Of a stretch of 23,041 nucleotides of DNA, positions 1-6,689 are shown piece after piece. Every line of letters starts with the position of its first letter. The first letter of the stretch is position 1. The stretch comes from Candidatus Berkelbacteria bacterium (lineage in GTDB: Bacteria; Patescibacteriota; UBA1384; 2-12-FULL-50-11). The DNA is taken from assembly GCA_024654065.1 (NCBI GenBank), contig JANLIQ010000070.1, positions 1 to 23,041 on the forward strand. Reading direction: 5' to 3'. The translations under genes and the position numbers were made by a program. The notes below the pieces were generated by a model. The model was not told the origin of the DNA. It searched no databases and saw only the letters and a list, made by a program, of their open reading frames with translations.

Positions 1-1
1 C

Positions 2-70
2 AACAATCGTCCCCGAAAAGTCTTGAAATATAAAACACCCAATGAGATAGTACGAGCATTAAATAACTAA
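2..70 (+). CDS. IS30-family transposase, C-terminal tail (partial)
   Basis: An open frame enters from the left edge and ends at TAA 68-70. Its last 22 residues begin NNRPRKVLKYKTPNE, which matches the conserved end of IS30-family transposases (asparagine, RPRK, then a TPNE-like block). The enzyme's DDE catalytic residues would lie upstream, outside the window. The stop overlaps the stop of the convergent gene at 67-942 by a few bases, so the right end of the insertion sequence probably lies just downstream. Only 22 residues are visible; the family call rests on this motif alone. Confidence 0.6.
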   Translation, partial: NNRPRKVLKYKTPNEIVRALNN

Positions 71-942
71 AGTGTTTCGTTAAATCCTAGAATGTATTCG
101 AAATCTTCTAGTCTTTCCACGTCGGATGTCGCTAATCTCGGGTTTATTTGGCTCGTAGAAATTGGCATTAAAGCAGACTTGATTGTACCGTCCGAAGCTA
201 GCTGTTGAGTGTATTCAAAATTTTTCGACATCGAGTGGTGAGCTCGCACATAGAGCTGGTTCGCAGTGGTTTCGGTATCGCGATAATCAAGGGCGTCTGT
301 TTGGATCGCGGCACGACATATTTTGTCGATATCTTCTGCCTCGTTTGCAATGTAAATCAGTGGCATTTCGTGCTCCCTGTCGTATTTGTATCGTATTATC
401 TTTGCCTGGACTGCCAGTGAGCCACTTTCGGTAACTACGATGAAATCAACCCCGTTATGTTCATCCTCTTCGCTTGGATAATAAAGCCTGGCATCAGGAA
501 AGGCGATTGTCACTAAACGCATAGCACACTCCTCGGCGGTAGCCCCCTGCATTAGGTTCTCGACTGAACCTTCTATATTATTCCTTAAGATTCGTTCCTG
601 GTTATTTCGAAGTAGCTCAATTGCCGCCTTCTCGAAGATAATAAGCTGATTTAGGACGTAGCCTGTTTTTGAATCGAGTTGCTCCTCGCGCAGTGGTATA
701 TCGCCCGCGATACTAATTCTTTCTCGAGCCAAGGTATGGATGATCCTTTGGCCGACAACAGAGGGAGCGAATCTACCGACAGCAAGCTCGTTTATAAGTG
801 TTTGCAGTTCTGTAAGCGACGCCTGCACCATCTCTCCGACTTGTTCATATTTAGCTTCGAAAAAATCAACTTCTTCACGTTCTCCGGGAAGACTCGTTTC
901 GTGATGATCTACGAAATCAATTGACCGCATTGTTTCTGCCAT
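67..942 (-). CDS. Hypothetical protein, possible PD-(D/E)XK-like nuclease core
   Basis: A 291-residue soluble protein that I do not recognise as a named family. The N-terminal half (about 20-130) is acidic and helical. From about 135 to 185 there is a helix containing Glu (EECAMRLV), then GVDFIVV (Asp166), and after a turn AVQAK (Gln179, Lys181). This D-x12-QxK spacing resembles the PD-(D/E)XK fold of Mrr- or Hjc-like nucleases, with Gln replacing the second acidic residue. That is a pattern match only. The gene is divergent from uvrA. No usable Shine-Dalgarno is seen: AGGA lies only 2 nt before the ATG. A weak TTGCCG-N16-CAATAT could give a leaderless start. The last codons (ending FNETL) lie where the end of the neighbouring IS30-type element should be, so the C-terminus may have been altered by insertion. 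Confidence 0.72.
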   Translation of the reverse strand: MAETMRSIDFVDHHETSLPGEREEVDFFEAKYEQVGEMVQASLTELQTLINELAVGRFAPSVVGQRIIHTLARERISIAGDIPLREEQLDSKTGYVLNQLIIFEKAAIELLRNNQERILRNNIEGSVENLMQGATAEECAMRLVTIAFPDARLYYPSEEDEHNGVDFIVVTESGSLAVQAKIIRYKYDREHEMPLIYIANEAEDIDKICRAAIQTDALDYRDTETTANQLYVRAHHSMSKNFEYTQQLASDGTIKSALMPISTSQINPRLATSDVERLEDFEYILGFNETL

Positions 943-991
943 ATTCCTATATTGCAGTAAATATCAATTCCGGCAAGTTTCGGGTTTTGTC

Positions 992-1000
992 TGGTACAAT
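992..1000 (+). promoter_or_regulatory. Extended -10 promoter of uvrA, leaderless start
   Basis: TGGTACAAT is an extended -10 box (TG at 992-993, hexamer 995-1000). The uvrA ATG begins 6 nt after the hexamer, where transcription should start, and no Shine-Dalgarno precedes it. No good -35 is seen. The 11-mer CTGGTACAATG (991-1001) recurs exactly in front of tRNA-Gly at 17852-17862. Confidence 0.65.
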
Positions 1001-1006
1001 GTTTAG

Positions 1007-3853
1007 ATGTCTCAAGACAGAATCTTCATCAAAGGTGCCAGAGAGCACAATCTAAAAAATATAGATCTCGAGTTACCTCGGGAGAAGTTAATTGTGTTCA
1101 CGGGACTATCTGGGTCCGGTAAATCTAGTTTGGCGTTTGACACAATTTATGCCGAAGGTCAGAGACGGTACATGGAGTCTCTTTCTTCCTATGCTAGACA
1201 ATTCTTAGGTCAGATGGAAAAACCTGATGTTGATTATATAGAAGGTCTGTCACCAGCAATTTCAATTGATCAGAAAGCCAACTCTCACAACCCTCGCTCA
1301 ACTGTCGGTACAGTCACTGAAATTTACGATTATTTACGCTTACTTTTTGCTCGTATTGGTATCCCCTACTGTCCAAACTGCGGTCGAGTAATCTCGCGTC
1401 AGAGCGTCGATCAGATGACAGATTTGATTACCGGACTGCCCAAAGACACTCGAATCAGTGTATTTGCACCAGTAGTACGTGGTCGTAAGGGTGAGTATCA
1501 TCAATTGCTACATGATTTGTATAAAGGAGGTTTTGGTACCGTCCGGGTCAACGGAGAAATATTTAGTTTAACCGACAAAATTGATCTCGATCGTTACAAA
1601 GCTCACAACATTGAGGTTCTTATTGATCGATTAATTATTGGCTCTTCGACGCCATCTCGCCTAACAGAAGCTATCGAATCCGCAATGAAACTAAGTAAGG
1701 GTCTGGTTATTGTTGCGCAAGAAGGAAAAGATGACGAAATTCTGTTAAGTGAAGATTTAGCCTGTCCGTACGATGGTTTTAGCTTAGGTGAAGTTAGTCC
1801 ACGCTCTTTCTCTTTTAACTCACCCTACGGAGCTTGCGAAGACTGTCATGGACTAGGATACCGTAAAGTAATTACTGAAGATCTCGTTATCCCCGATCCA
1901 ACCAAATCTATAAGCGAGGGTGGAATAATGCCCTGGACTTATTCTGGAGTTAATTACTACGGAATCCTTTTAAAAAATGCTGCTGAATACTTTGATCTCT
2001 CGATCGATACTCCTATTAAAGATCTCGACCCAGCTGGTTTGAAAAAGATTTTGCACGGCACCGGGACCCCGCTCCGACTTAACTTGAAATATTTCTCAGC
2101 TGGGGTCGCTCATCATTTTGCCGTTGGATTTAACGGGTTAATTCCGCATCTTGAAAAACGTTATCTAGAAACTGATTCCGATAGAGTTCGGGAAGAGATT
2201 GAAAGATATATGCTTGCTAGCTCTTGTGGGAGCTGTAAAGGAGCTAGATTAAAACAAGAGGCTTTAATCTTTAAAATTGGTCAAAAAAATATTGCCGAAG
2301 TAACAAAGCTTACTATCGACAAAGCTCGGGAGTACTTCGCTTCCCTAAAACTTACAGTTCGAGAAAAGTCTATCGTAGATAAGGTAAATTTAGAGATTAC
2401 TAGCCGCTTAGAGTTTCTGTCTAAGGTTGGTCTGGACTACCTGACACTAGATCGTTCGGCTACAACACTTGCTGGAGGCGAATCTCAGCGAATTCGACTC
2501 GCATCACAGATTGGTTCGGCATTAGTAGGGATTCTTTACGTTCTAGATGAGCCAACTATTGGCCTCCACCCAACAGATAACGCCAAACTAATTGAGACTC
2601 TTCACCGTCTCCGAGATCTAGGCAATACCGTTATTGTTGTCGAGCACGACGAAGAAACAATGAAAGCAGCAGATTTTTTGGTGGATATCGGGCCAGGTGC
2701 AGGAGAGCACGGCGGTGAGATTGTTGCCAGCGGGACATACGATGAGGTTCTCAATAATCCAAAATCTGTTACAGCCCCGTACTTACGTGGCGAAAAAGCC
2801 CTTATTGTTCCGAAGCGTCGAGAAGTTTCTAAGGGTCACAAGATGCTAACGGTTCACGGAGCCAGTGAAAATAACCTTAAAAAAATTACCGTTAACTTTC
2901 CTCTTTCACGTTTTATTGTTGTGACTGGTGTTTCTGGTTCGGGAAAATCTACCTTAATTGCTGAGATATTGAGTAAGGCAGTTAACCGCCGCATGGGTCA
3001 CGGTACTCTGACGCCTGGAGCACATGAAGGGTTAAGCGGTGTTGAGCACATCAATAAAATGATCGAGATCGACCAGTCCCCCATCGGCCGAACTCCACGC
3101 AGTAATCCCGCCACCTACACCAAGGCCTTCGACCCAATTCGTCAGCTGTTCGCCGCTACACCGGCGGCCCGTAGTCGCGGCTATAAGCCGGGACGGTTTA
3201 GCTTCAATGTTGTTGGCGGTCGTTGTGAGAACTGCCAAGGTGACGGTCAGATCAAAATCGAAATGAATTTCCTGCCGGATGTTTATATTACCTGTGACGT
3301 CTGTAAAGGTACTCGCTTCAATCGTGAAACGCTTGAAGTAACGTGGAAAGGTAAAAACATCTCACAAGTTTTGAATATGACAATCGATGAAGCGTTAGAA
3401 CTTTTTGCCAACATCCATACTGTTGCCGACAAACTTAAAACTATGCAGAAAGTTGGTCTGGGTTACGTTCGTTTGGGCCAAAGCGCTACGACATTATCTG
3501 GTGGAGAAGCTCAGAGAATAAAGCTTGCAGCCGAACTAACCAAGCGAGATACGGGTGCTACTCTTTATATTTTAGATGAGCCAACAACCGGACTGCACTT
3601 TGCCGATGTCGAAAAACTTCTTGCCGTACTACAAACCTTAGTTGACAGAGGAAATACTGTTGTTGTTATTGAACACAATCTAGATGTTATTAAGTCAGCT
3701 GACCATCTGATTGATTTAGGGCCGGGTGGTGGTGAGAAGGGTGGCGAAGTTGTTGCCAAGGGTACACCGGAAGAAGTCAGTCAAAACAAGAGTTCTCTAA
3801 CCGGACTAGTTTTAGACAAAGTGTTGTTTGGGGAAAAGAAAGTTAATCTGTAA
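1007..3853 (+). CDS. uvrA: UvrABC excinuclease subunit A
   Basis: DNA-damage recognition ATPase of nucleotide excision repair. It dimerises, loads UvrB at lesions and acts with UvrC, encoded 700 bp downstream. At 948 residues it is of normal full length. The first ABC module has Walker A GLSGSGKS (33-40) and the following SSYARQFLGQMEKPDVD block typical of UvrA. A CxxC zinc element (CPNCGR) sits near residue 123, and a second CPYDG...CEDCHGLG zinc region is in the insertion. The first signature is LAGGESQRI with ILYVLDEPTIGLHP. The second module has GVSGSGKST, the C-terminal zinc finger CENCQGDG...CDVCKGTR, LSGGEAQRI and LYILDEPTTGLHF. The ATG at 1007 is supported by the extended -10 ending 6 nt upstream. 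No recognisable LexA-type operator was found. The 3' end overlaps the convergent coiled-coil gene frame by 11 bp. Confidence 0.98.
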   Translation: MSQDRIFIKGAREHNLKNIDLELPREKLIVFTGLSGSGKSSLAFDTIYAEGQRRYMESLSSYARQFLGQMEKPDVDYIEGLSPAISIDQKANSHNPRSTVGTVTEIYDYLRLLFARIGIPYCPNCGRVISRQSVDQMTDLITGLPKDTRISVFAPVVRGRKGEYHQLLHDLYKGGFGTVRVNGEIFSLTDKIDLDRYKAHNIEVLIDRLIIGSSTPSRLTEAIESAMKLSKGLVIVAQEGKDDEILLSEDLACPYDGFSLGEVSPRSFSFNSPYGACEDCHGLGYRKVITEDLVIPDPTKSISEGGIMPWTYSGVNYYGILLKNAAEYFDLSIDTPIKDLDPAGLKKILHGTGTPLRLNLKYFSAGVAHHFAVGFNGLIPHLEKRYLETDSDRVREEIERYMLASSCGSCKGARLKQEALIFKIGQKNIAEVTKLTIDKAREYFASLKLTVREKSIVDKVNLEITSRLEFLSKVGLDYLTLDRSATTLAGGESQRIRLASQIGSALVGILYVLDEPTIGLHPTDNAKLIETLHRLRDLGNTVIVVEHDEETMKAADFLVDIGPGAGEHGGEIVASGTYDEVLNNPKSVTAPYLRGEKALIVPKRREVSKGHKMLTVHGASENNLKKITVNFPLSRFIVVTGVSGSGKSTLIAEILSKAVNRRMGHGTLTPGAHEGLSGVEHINKMIEIDQSPIGRTPRSNPATYTKAFDPIRQLFAATPAARSRGYKPGRFSFNVVGGRCENCQGDGQIKIEMNFLPDVYITCDVCKGTRFNRETLEVTWKGKNISQVLNMTIDEALELFANIHTVADKLKTMQKVGLGYVRLGQSATTLSGGEAQRIKLAAELTKRDTGATLYILDEPTTGLHFADVEKLLAVLQTLVDRGNTVVVIEHNLDVIKSADHLIDLGPGGGEKGGEVVAKGTPEEVSQNKSSLTGLVLDKVLFGEKKVNL

Positions 3854-4073
3854 GTCCGACCTTGGTCTTGAGCTTGTCGATATCTACTTCGTGGCGATCA
3901 AGTCGATGGACCTGAAATAGTCGCTCCTAATCAAGACAGTCGAGCGTCGAAATCACCTTGTCCATTTTCGTTAAAAATTCGTTCTTGGTCATCAATCCGT
4001 CGATCTTGCCTTCGATTCTCTCAAGCCGATCGTCGTGATCAATTAATTTTTCGCTAACAAATTTCAAATCCAT
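3843..4073 (-). pseudogene. Small coiled-coil protein gene with in-frame TAG
   Basis: From ATG 4071-4073 the frame encodes 48 residues (MDLKFVSEKLIDHDDRLERI...STLDCLD), stops at TAG (3927-3929), then continues in the same frame as ERLFQVHRLDRHE...KTKVGLTD to TAA at 3843-3845. The two parts read as one heptad-rich coiled coil of 76 positions. The intact + strand gene at 12233-12460 has the same layout and a similar ending (FDNEYLRLRE...EKVGITS), the present copy being about one heptad longer there. A Gln codon CAG changed to TAG by one transition would explain the interruption. It may be a true nonsense mutation giving a 48-residue product, a read-through site, or an assembly error. Transcription appears intact, because a good promoter lies immediately upstream. 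Confidence 0.7.
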
Positions 4074-4079
4074 TACTTT

Positions 4080-4108
4080 ACATTAACGACGAGCCTGGCT
4101 GTCGTCAA
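4080..4108 (-). promoter_or_regulatory. Promoter of the coiled-coil gene (leaderless)
   Basis: On the minus strand TTGACG (4108-4103), a 17-nt spacer and TAATGT (4085-4080) are followed after 6 nt by the ATG. Initiation about 7 nt downstream of the -10 would fall on the start codon. Confidence 0.5.
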
Positions 4109-4170
4109 TGTCAGAAATCCATAAATCTTATAAAGAAAGTGCCATAATAATGTACAGATAATTTTAACCA

Positions 4171-4199
4171 CAAAGAAAGGGTGGGCCGCTAGACCCACC
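4171..4199 (-). terminator. Rho-independent terminator of the zinc-finger-like gene
   Basis: Minus-strand RNA forms GGTGGGUC-UAGC-GGCCCACC, an 8-bp stem with one G-U pair (4199-4192 with 4187-4180). It is followed by CCUUUCUUUG. The G-U pair would be a C-A mismatch on the other strand, so it serves the minus strand. It lies 20 nt past the stop of the gene at 4219-4467. Confidence 0.65.
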
Positions 4200-4218
4200 T
4201 CTGGTAAACGAACTCGAA

Positions 4219-4467
4219 TCAAATCGCAAGAGCTAGCTCGCAAATCATCTTCAGTCCCTGTGGCTGCTTCCTTGTCTTAAGTAATAGCCTGCAGTTACCG
4301 CAGCTAGCATGGTGCATAATAAACTCTTGTTCGAGGAACCGGCGCTGTTCGAGAGTGCCGAATTGCAAGCCCTGGCCGAAGAAATCAGTCGGTCGCTGTC
4401 GAGTTACCTCTTCCAGCCGCCACTGACCTACGAGACATCGATATTCCCTACAATCCATCTCCTCCAT
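4219..4467 (-). CDS. Small zf-HC2/ZAS-like zinc-finger protein
   Basis: An 82-residue soluble protein. Near the N-terminus is DCREYRC, and at about residues 51-60 HHASCGNCRLLL, which contains HxxxCxxC. The arrangement of an early Cys, a charged helix with Glu/Arg, then HxxxCxxCRxLL resembles zf-HC2/ZAS zinc-binding anti-sigma domains. Unlike many of those it has no membrane helix or extracytoplasmic part. No sigma factor gene is visible nearby, so a regulatory role is inference. The ATG at 4467 is chosen because a strong GGAGGTGA lies 5 nt before it; the in-frame TTG further upstream falls inside that Shine-Dalgarno. The gene has its own promoter and terminator and is divergent from uvrC. Confidence 0.65.
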   Translation of the reverse strand: MEEMDCREYRCLVGQWRLEEVTRQRPTDFFGQGLQFGTLEQRRFLEQEFIMHHASCGNCRLLLKTRKQPQGLKMICELALAI

Positions 4468-4500
4468 CGCAGTCACCTCCAACCCTAAGTTGTTGAGTCA

Positions 4501-4528
4501 ATTGTAGTAAAAAACCCGCCAGAGTCAA
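4501..4528 (-). promoter_or_regulatory. Promoter of the zinc-finger-like gene
   Basis: TTGACT (4528-4523), 16-nt spacer, TACAAT (4506-4501) on the minus strand. Transcription would start near 4494, giving a leader of about 27 nt that carries the Shine-Dalgarno. It abuts the uvrC promoter on the opposite strand. Confidence 0.65.
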
Positions 4529-4529
4529 G

Positions 4530-4558
4530 CTGACCGATCGCTATGAGTAGGATATACT
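4530..4558 (+). promoter_or_regulatory. Promoter of uvrC (leaderless)
   Basis: CTGACC (4530-4535), 17-nt spacer, TATACT (4553-4558); the uvrC ATG follows after 7 nt, with no Shine-Dalgarno. The predicted start of transcription coincides with the start codon. Confidence 0.65.
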
Positions 4559-4565
4559 GTGAGCG

Positions 4566-6203
4566 ATGAAAAAGATGGTTCAGAACTTGCCGACCAAACC
4601 AGGAGTATATCTCTTCAAAGACGAATCTGGCGCCGTGCTTTATGTTGGCAAGGCCAAAAACTTGAGAAATCGGGTCGGAAGCTACTTCACGAATAAACAC
4701 CTAGACAGACCGTGGGTGCGCGTAATGATCGGATTAATTGACGACATTGAAACCATCGTCGTCAATAACGAACTGGAGGCACTGATTTTAGAAGCCCGCT
4801 TAATCGGCGAATATCTACCGAAATACAACATTAAGCTAACTGACGACAAAGCATACCCATTTATTAAACTAACTGTTAACGAACTGTTCCCCCGTTTCCA
4901 GATCGTCCGCCAACGCGCCCGAGACGGGGCGAAGTATTTTGGTCCGTATCTATCGGCCTGGTCAGCAAGACTAACTTGCGAGTTCCTGCGCCGGCTGTAC
5001 GGTGTTCATATTAGTAATCGACCATTACCTTCTGGAAATGATCGTCCCTGCTTAAACTGTCAACTTGAAAATAATTTATGCCCCCTGACCAATCAAATCT
5101 CTAAAGAAGCATATGCTAGCCAAGTTGCAAAATCTGTTGATTTCTTGCTTGGTAAACGGAATTCACTCTCTAGGGACTTAAGTCTACGAATGGATCAGGC
5201 CTCGGAAGCGAAGAATTACGAGCTGGCAGCGAAATTGCGCGACCAGTTAAGAGCCATAAGACAGGTAACGACCAAACAGCACATCGTTGGTCAGGCTCAA
5301 GAAGATTTCGATGTTATAGCCACCGCCAAAACCAATACTCGATCGGTCGTTTCGTTACTAACCGTTCGCCAGGGAGTAATGAGCGGGCAAAGGCAGTTTG
5401 TCTTTGACTCCCCTGTCGAGCAAGCGGAAAGCGAGGTTATCCGCCAATTCTTCCTAACACTCTACACTAACCTCCCTCTGCACCCGAGTTTGATTATTCT
5501 AGAAACTGCCATCGACGACCAGAAACTGATTGAAGAATGGTTGGAAACGATGTCTGGTCACTCGATCGAATTGCGAGTTGCCAAACGCGGCGACAAAATA
5601 GACTTTGTAGCGTTAGCCAAAAAGAATGCTGGAACTAAACTTGAATCCAGCTTGGTAAACCAAGACTCAAGCATGCTTGGTGTTGTCGCCATCAAAGAAT
5701 TATTAGGATTATATAAATTGCCGCAACGGATCGAAGCGGTTGATATTTCTAACCTCGGCGTGAGTGAACCGGTTGGTGCCACTGTTTGTTTCATTAACGG
5801 TACGTCGGATAAAAACGAATATCGGCGCTATAAAATCAAAACGGTTGAGGGACAAGATGATTTTGCGATGATCACTGAAGTGACCGCTCGGCGTTTCGCT
5901 GACTCTTCCCGACCGCTACCGGATTTGTTTGTGGTCGATGGCGGACCGGAACAATTAAAAGCGGCTATCTCCGGCTATCAGCAATCAGCTATCAGCAATC
6001 AGCCAGGAAAAACCATTCTAATCTCACTAGCTAAAAAGCCTGATCGGGTATTTTTGCCAGGAAAGAAAAAACCCATTCCCGCACCGCGAGGACATAAGGG
6101 GGTTCTACTTCTTGCCCGTATCCGCGACGAAACACACCGCTTTGTAATCAGCTTCCATCGTCAGCGTCAGCGAAAAAAGAGTCTCAAAACCATTGACTCC
6201 TAG
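4566..6203 (+). CDS. uvrC: UvrABC excinuclease subunit C, lacking the C-terminal HhH domain
   Basis: Dual-incision nuclease of nucleotide excision repair. The 545 residues begin with a GIY-YIG domain for the 3' incision (KPGVYLFKD, VLYVGKAKNLRNRV; about 10-90). A UVR motif that binds UvrB lies near 210-240 (EAKNYELAAKLRDQL). The RNase H-like endonuclease for the 5' incision has Asp in AVDISN (about 392), Asp in LFVVDGG (about 458) and His in RDETHRFVISFHR (about 525). The protein stops at QRQRKKSLKTIDS, where the family normally continues into a helix-hairpin-helix pair (usual total about 590-620). I found no HhH-like sequence in any frame just downstream. A 14-bp tandem duplication sits inside the coding region at 5974-6001. 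The ATG at 4566 fits the leaderless promoter. Confidence 0.95.
   Translation: MKKMVQNLPTKPGVYLFKDESGAVLYVGKAKNLRNRVGSYFTNKHLDRPWVRVMIGLIDDIETIVVNNELEALILEARLIGEYLPKYNIKLTDDKAYPFIKLTVNELFPRFQIVRQRARDGAKYFGPYLSAWSARLTCEFLRRLYGVHISNRPLPSGNDRPCLNCQLENNLCPLTNQISKEAYASQVAKSVDFLLGKRNSLSRDLSLRMDQASEAKNYELAAKLRDQLRAIRQVTTKQHIVGQAQEDFDVIATAKTNTRSVVSLLTVRQGVMSGQRQFVFDSPVEQAESEVIRQFFLTLYTNLPLHPSLIILETAIDDQKLIEEWLETMSGHSIELRVAKRGDKIDFVALAKKNAGTKLESSLVNQDSSMLGVVAIKELLGLYKLPQRIEAVDISNLGVSEPVGATVCFINGTSDKNEYRRYKIKTVEGQDDFAMITEVTARRFADSSRPLPDLFVVDGGPEQLKAAISGYQQSAISNQPGKTILISLAKKPDRVFLPGKKKPIPAPRGHKGVLLLARIRDETHRFVISFHRQRQRKKSLKTIDS
5974..6001 (+). repeat. 14-bp tandem repeat inside uvrC
   Basis: Two perfect, adjacent copies of GCTATCAGCAATCA (5974-5987, 5988-6001). 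The unit is not a multiple of three, so the copies are read in different frames and give the low-complexity stretch GYQQSAISNQ. It lies in the loop between LFVVDGG and the ISLAKKPDRVFLPG block. Confidence 0.85.
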
Positions 6204-6221
6204 CTTCAGACGTACTAGTAT
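6193..6221 (+). promoter_or_regulatory. Possible promoter at the 3' end of uvrC
   Basis: TTGACT (6193-6198, within the last uvrC codons), 17-nt spacer, TAGTAT (6216-6221). It points into the structured region 6228-6364, which contains no obvious + strand ORF. Confidence 0.4.
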
Positions 6222-6227
6222 TATTTC

Positions 6228-6364
6228 ATCGATTTGATTTTCGCGTCGGCTTAAGAAAGCCATAACCAAGGTCGATGACGCGACACCAGCCGATCACCCG
6301 AGGGTGATGGCACCTCCTCTCCAGAACCCCTCCCCACAATTACTTTTACCTTGGGAGGGGTTTC
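6228..6364 (+). ncRNA. Candidate structured small RNA or uvrC 3' UTR
   Basis: This stretch between uvrC and the small membrane gene can form three consecutive hairpins. (1) TCGCGTC (6241-6247) pairs with GACGCGA (6277-6283), enclosing GGCTT-AAGA-AAGCC (6248-6261). (2) GCC-g-ATCACC (6289-6298) pairs with GGTGAT-GGC (6303-6311) across a CGAG loop. (3) A 10-bp terminator-like stem covers 6325-6362 and is followed by T. A promoter candidate lies at 6193-6221. It could be an independent RNA or simply the uvrC 3' end. No known RNA family is recognised. Confidence 0.35.
6325..6364 (+). terminator. Hairpin terminator downstream of uvrC
   Basis: A perfect 10-bp stem AACCCCTCCC (6325-6334) with GGGAGGGGTT (6353-6362), loop 18 nt, ending in a short TTT run (6361-6363) on the + strand. 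The T tract is weak. It may also end the convergent gene at 6372-6527. Confidence 0.5.
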
Positions 6365-6371
6365 CGCTATC

Positions 6372-6527
6372 TTAAGGGAGTCGGGTGAAGCGGTTACCGA
6401 AAGCTAGGATGTTGATACCGACGATAATAAAGAAAATGCCGACCAAAATGCCGACCAGCTGCGGAAAGATTATCACCAGAATCCCAAAAGCAATTGCTAG
6501 AGCGCCCATAAGTTGTATTGGATTCAT
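6372..6527 (-). CDS. Small two-helix membrane protein, DUF3096-like
   Basis: A 51-residue protein starting MNPIQLMGALAIAFGILVII and ending in a basic tail GNRFTRLP. Two hydrophobic helices (about 6-21 and 23-43) are joined at a Phe-Pro-Gln turn; the second is rich in Gly and Ile (GILVGIFFIIVGINIL). The pattern of helix, FPxLVxxLVGIFxIIxGI and short cytoplasmic tail resembles the DUF3096 family of small membrane proteins, whose function is unknown. The start is supported by TATACT ending 7 nt upstream. The ORF is short but has strong membrane composition and its own promoter. Confidence 0.7.
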   Translation of the reverse strand: MNPIQLMGALAIAFGILVIIFPQLVGILVGIFFIIVGINILAFGNRFTRLP

Positions 6528-6534
6528 TAATACT

Positions 6535-6540
6535 AGTATA
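6535..6540 (-). promoter_or_regulatory. -10 box of the DUF3096-like gene (leaderless)
   Basis: TATACT on the minus strand (6540-6535), followed by 7 nt and then the ATG, the same -10 hexamer and gap as at uvrC. Only a weak -35 (TTTAAT or CTTTAA, 16-17 nt upstream) is seen. Confidence 0.5.
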
Positions 6541-6599
6541 CAACTCCGTGCGCGACATTAAAGTATCGCCGCGCACCGCTCGTGGTGAGAGCGCCATCC

Positions 6600-6629
6600 G
6601 GCCCCACCCCTAACAAGGTGGGGCCGTTT
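6600..6629 (+). terminator. Strong hairpin, possible terminator
   Basis: A 9-bp perfect stem GGCCCCACC (6600-6608) with GGTGGGGCC (6617-6625), 8-nt loop, then GTTTC on the + strand. No + strand gene ends nearby, so it may block read-through from the uvrC side into the gene at 6690. Confidence 0.4.
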
Positions 6630-6641
6630 CATACACAAGTA

Positions 6642-6678
6642 TTGACAGCTTTAGTAAGTCATTTATTTTCTGTAAAAT
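6642..6678 (+). promoter_or_regulatory. Promoter region of the DUF1761-like gene
   Basis: A consensus TTGACA (6642-6647) is followed at 16 nt by TATTTT (6664-6669). A second candidate -10, TAAAAT (6673-6678), is nearer the ATG at 6690 and would give a leader of about 5 nt. Which is used cannot be decided from the sequence. Confidence 0.45.
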
Positions 6679-6689
6679 AAATTAGAAAT

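Noticed and set aside
6204..6330. Frameshifted HhH domain of UvrC downstream of the stop
   Set aside because: All three frames were read; none resembles a helix-hairpin-helix sequence.
6394..6597. 67-residue minus-strand ORF
   Set aside because: It overlaps the DUF3096-like frame, lacks hydrophobic segments and has no start signal.
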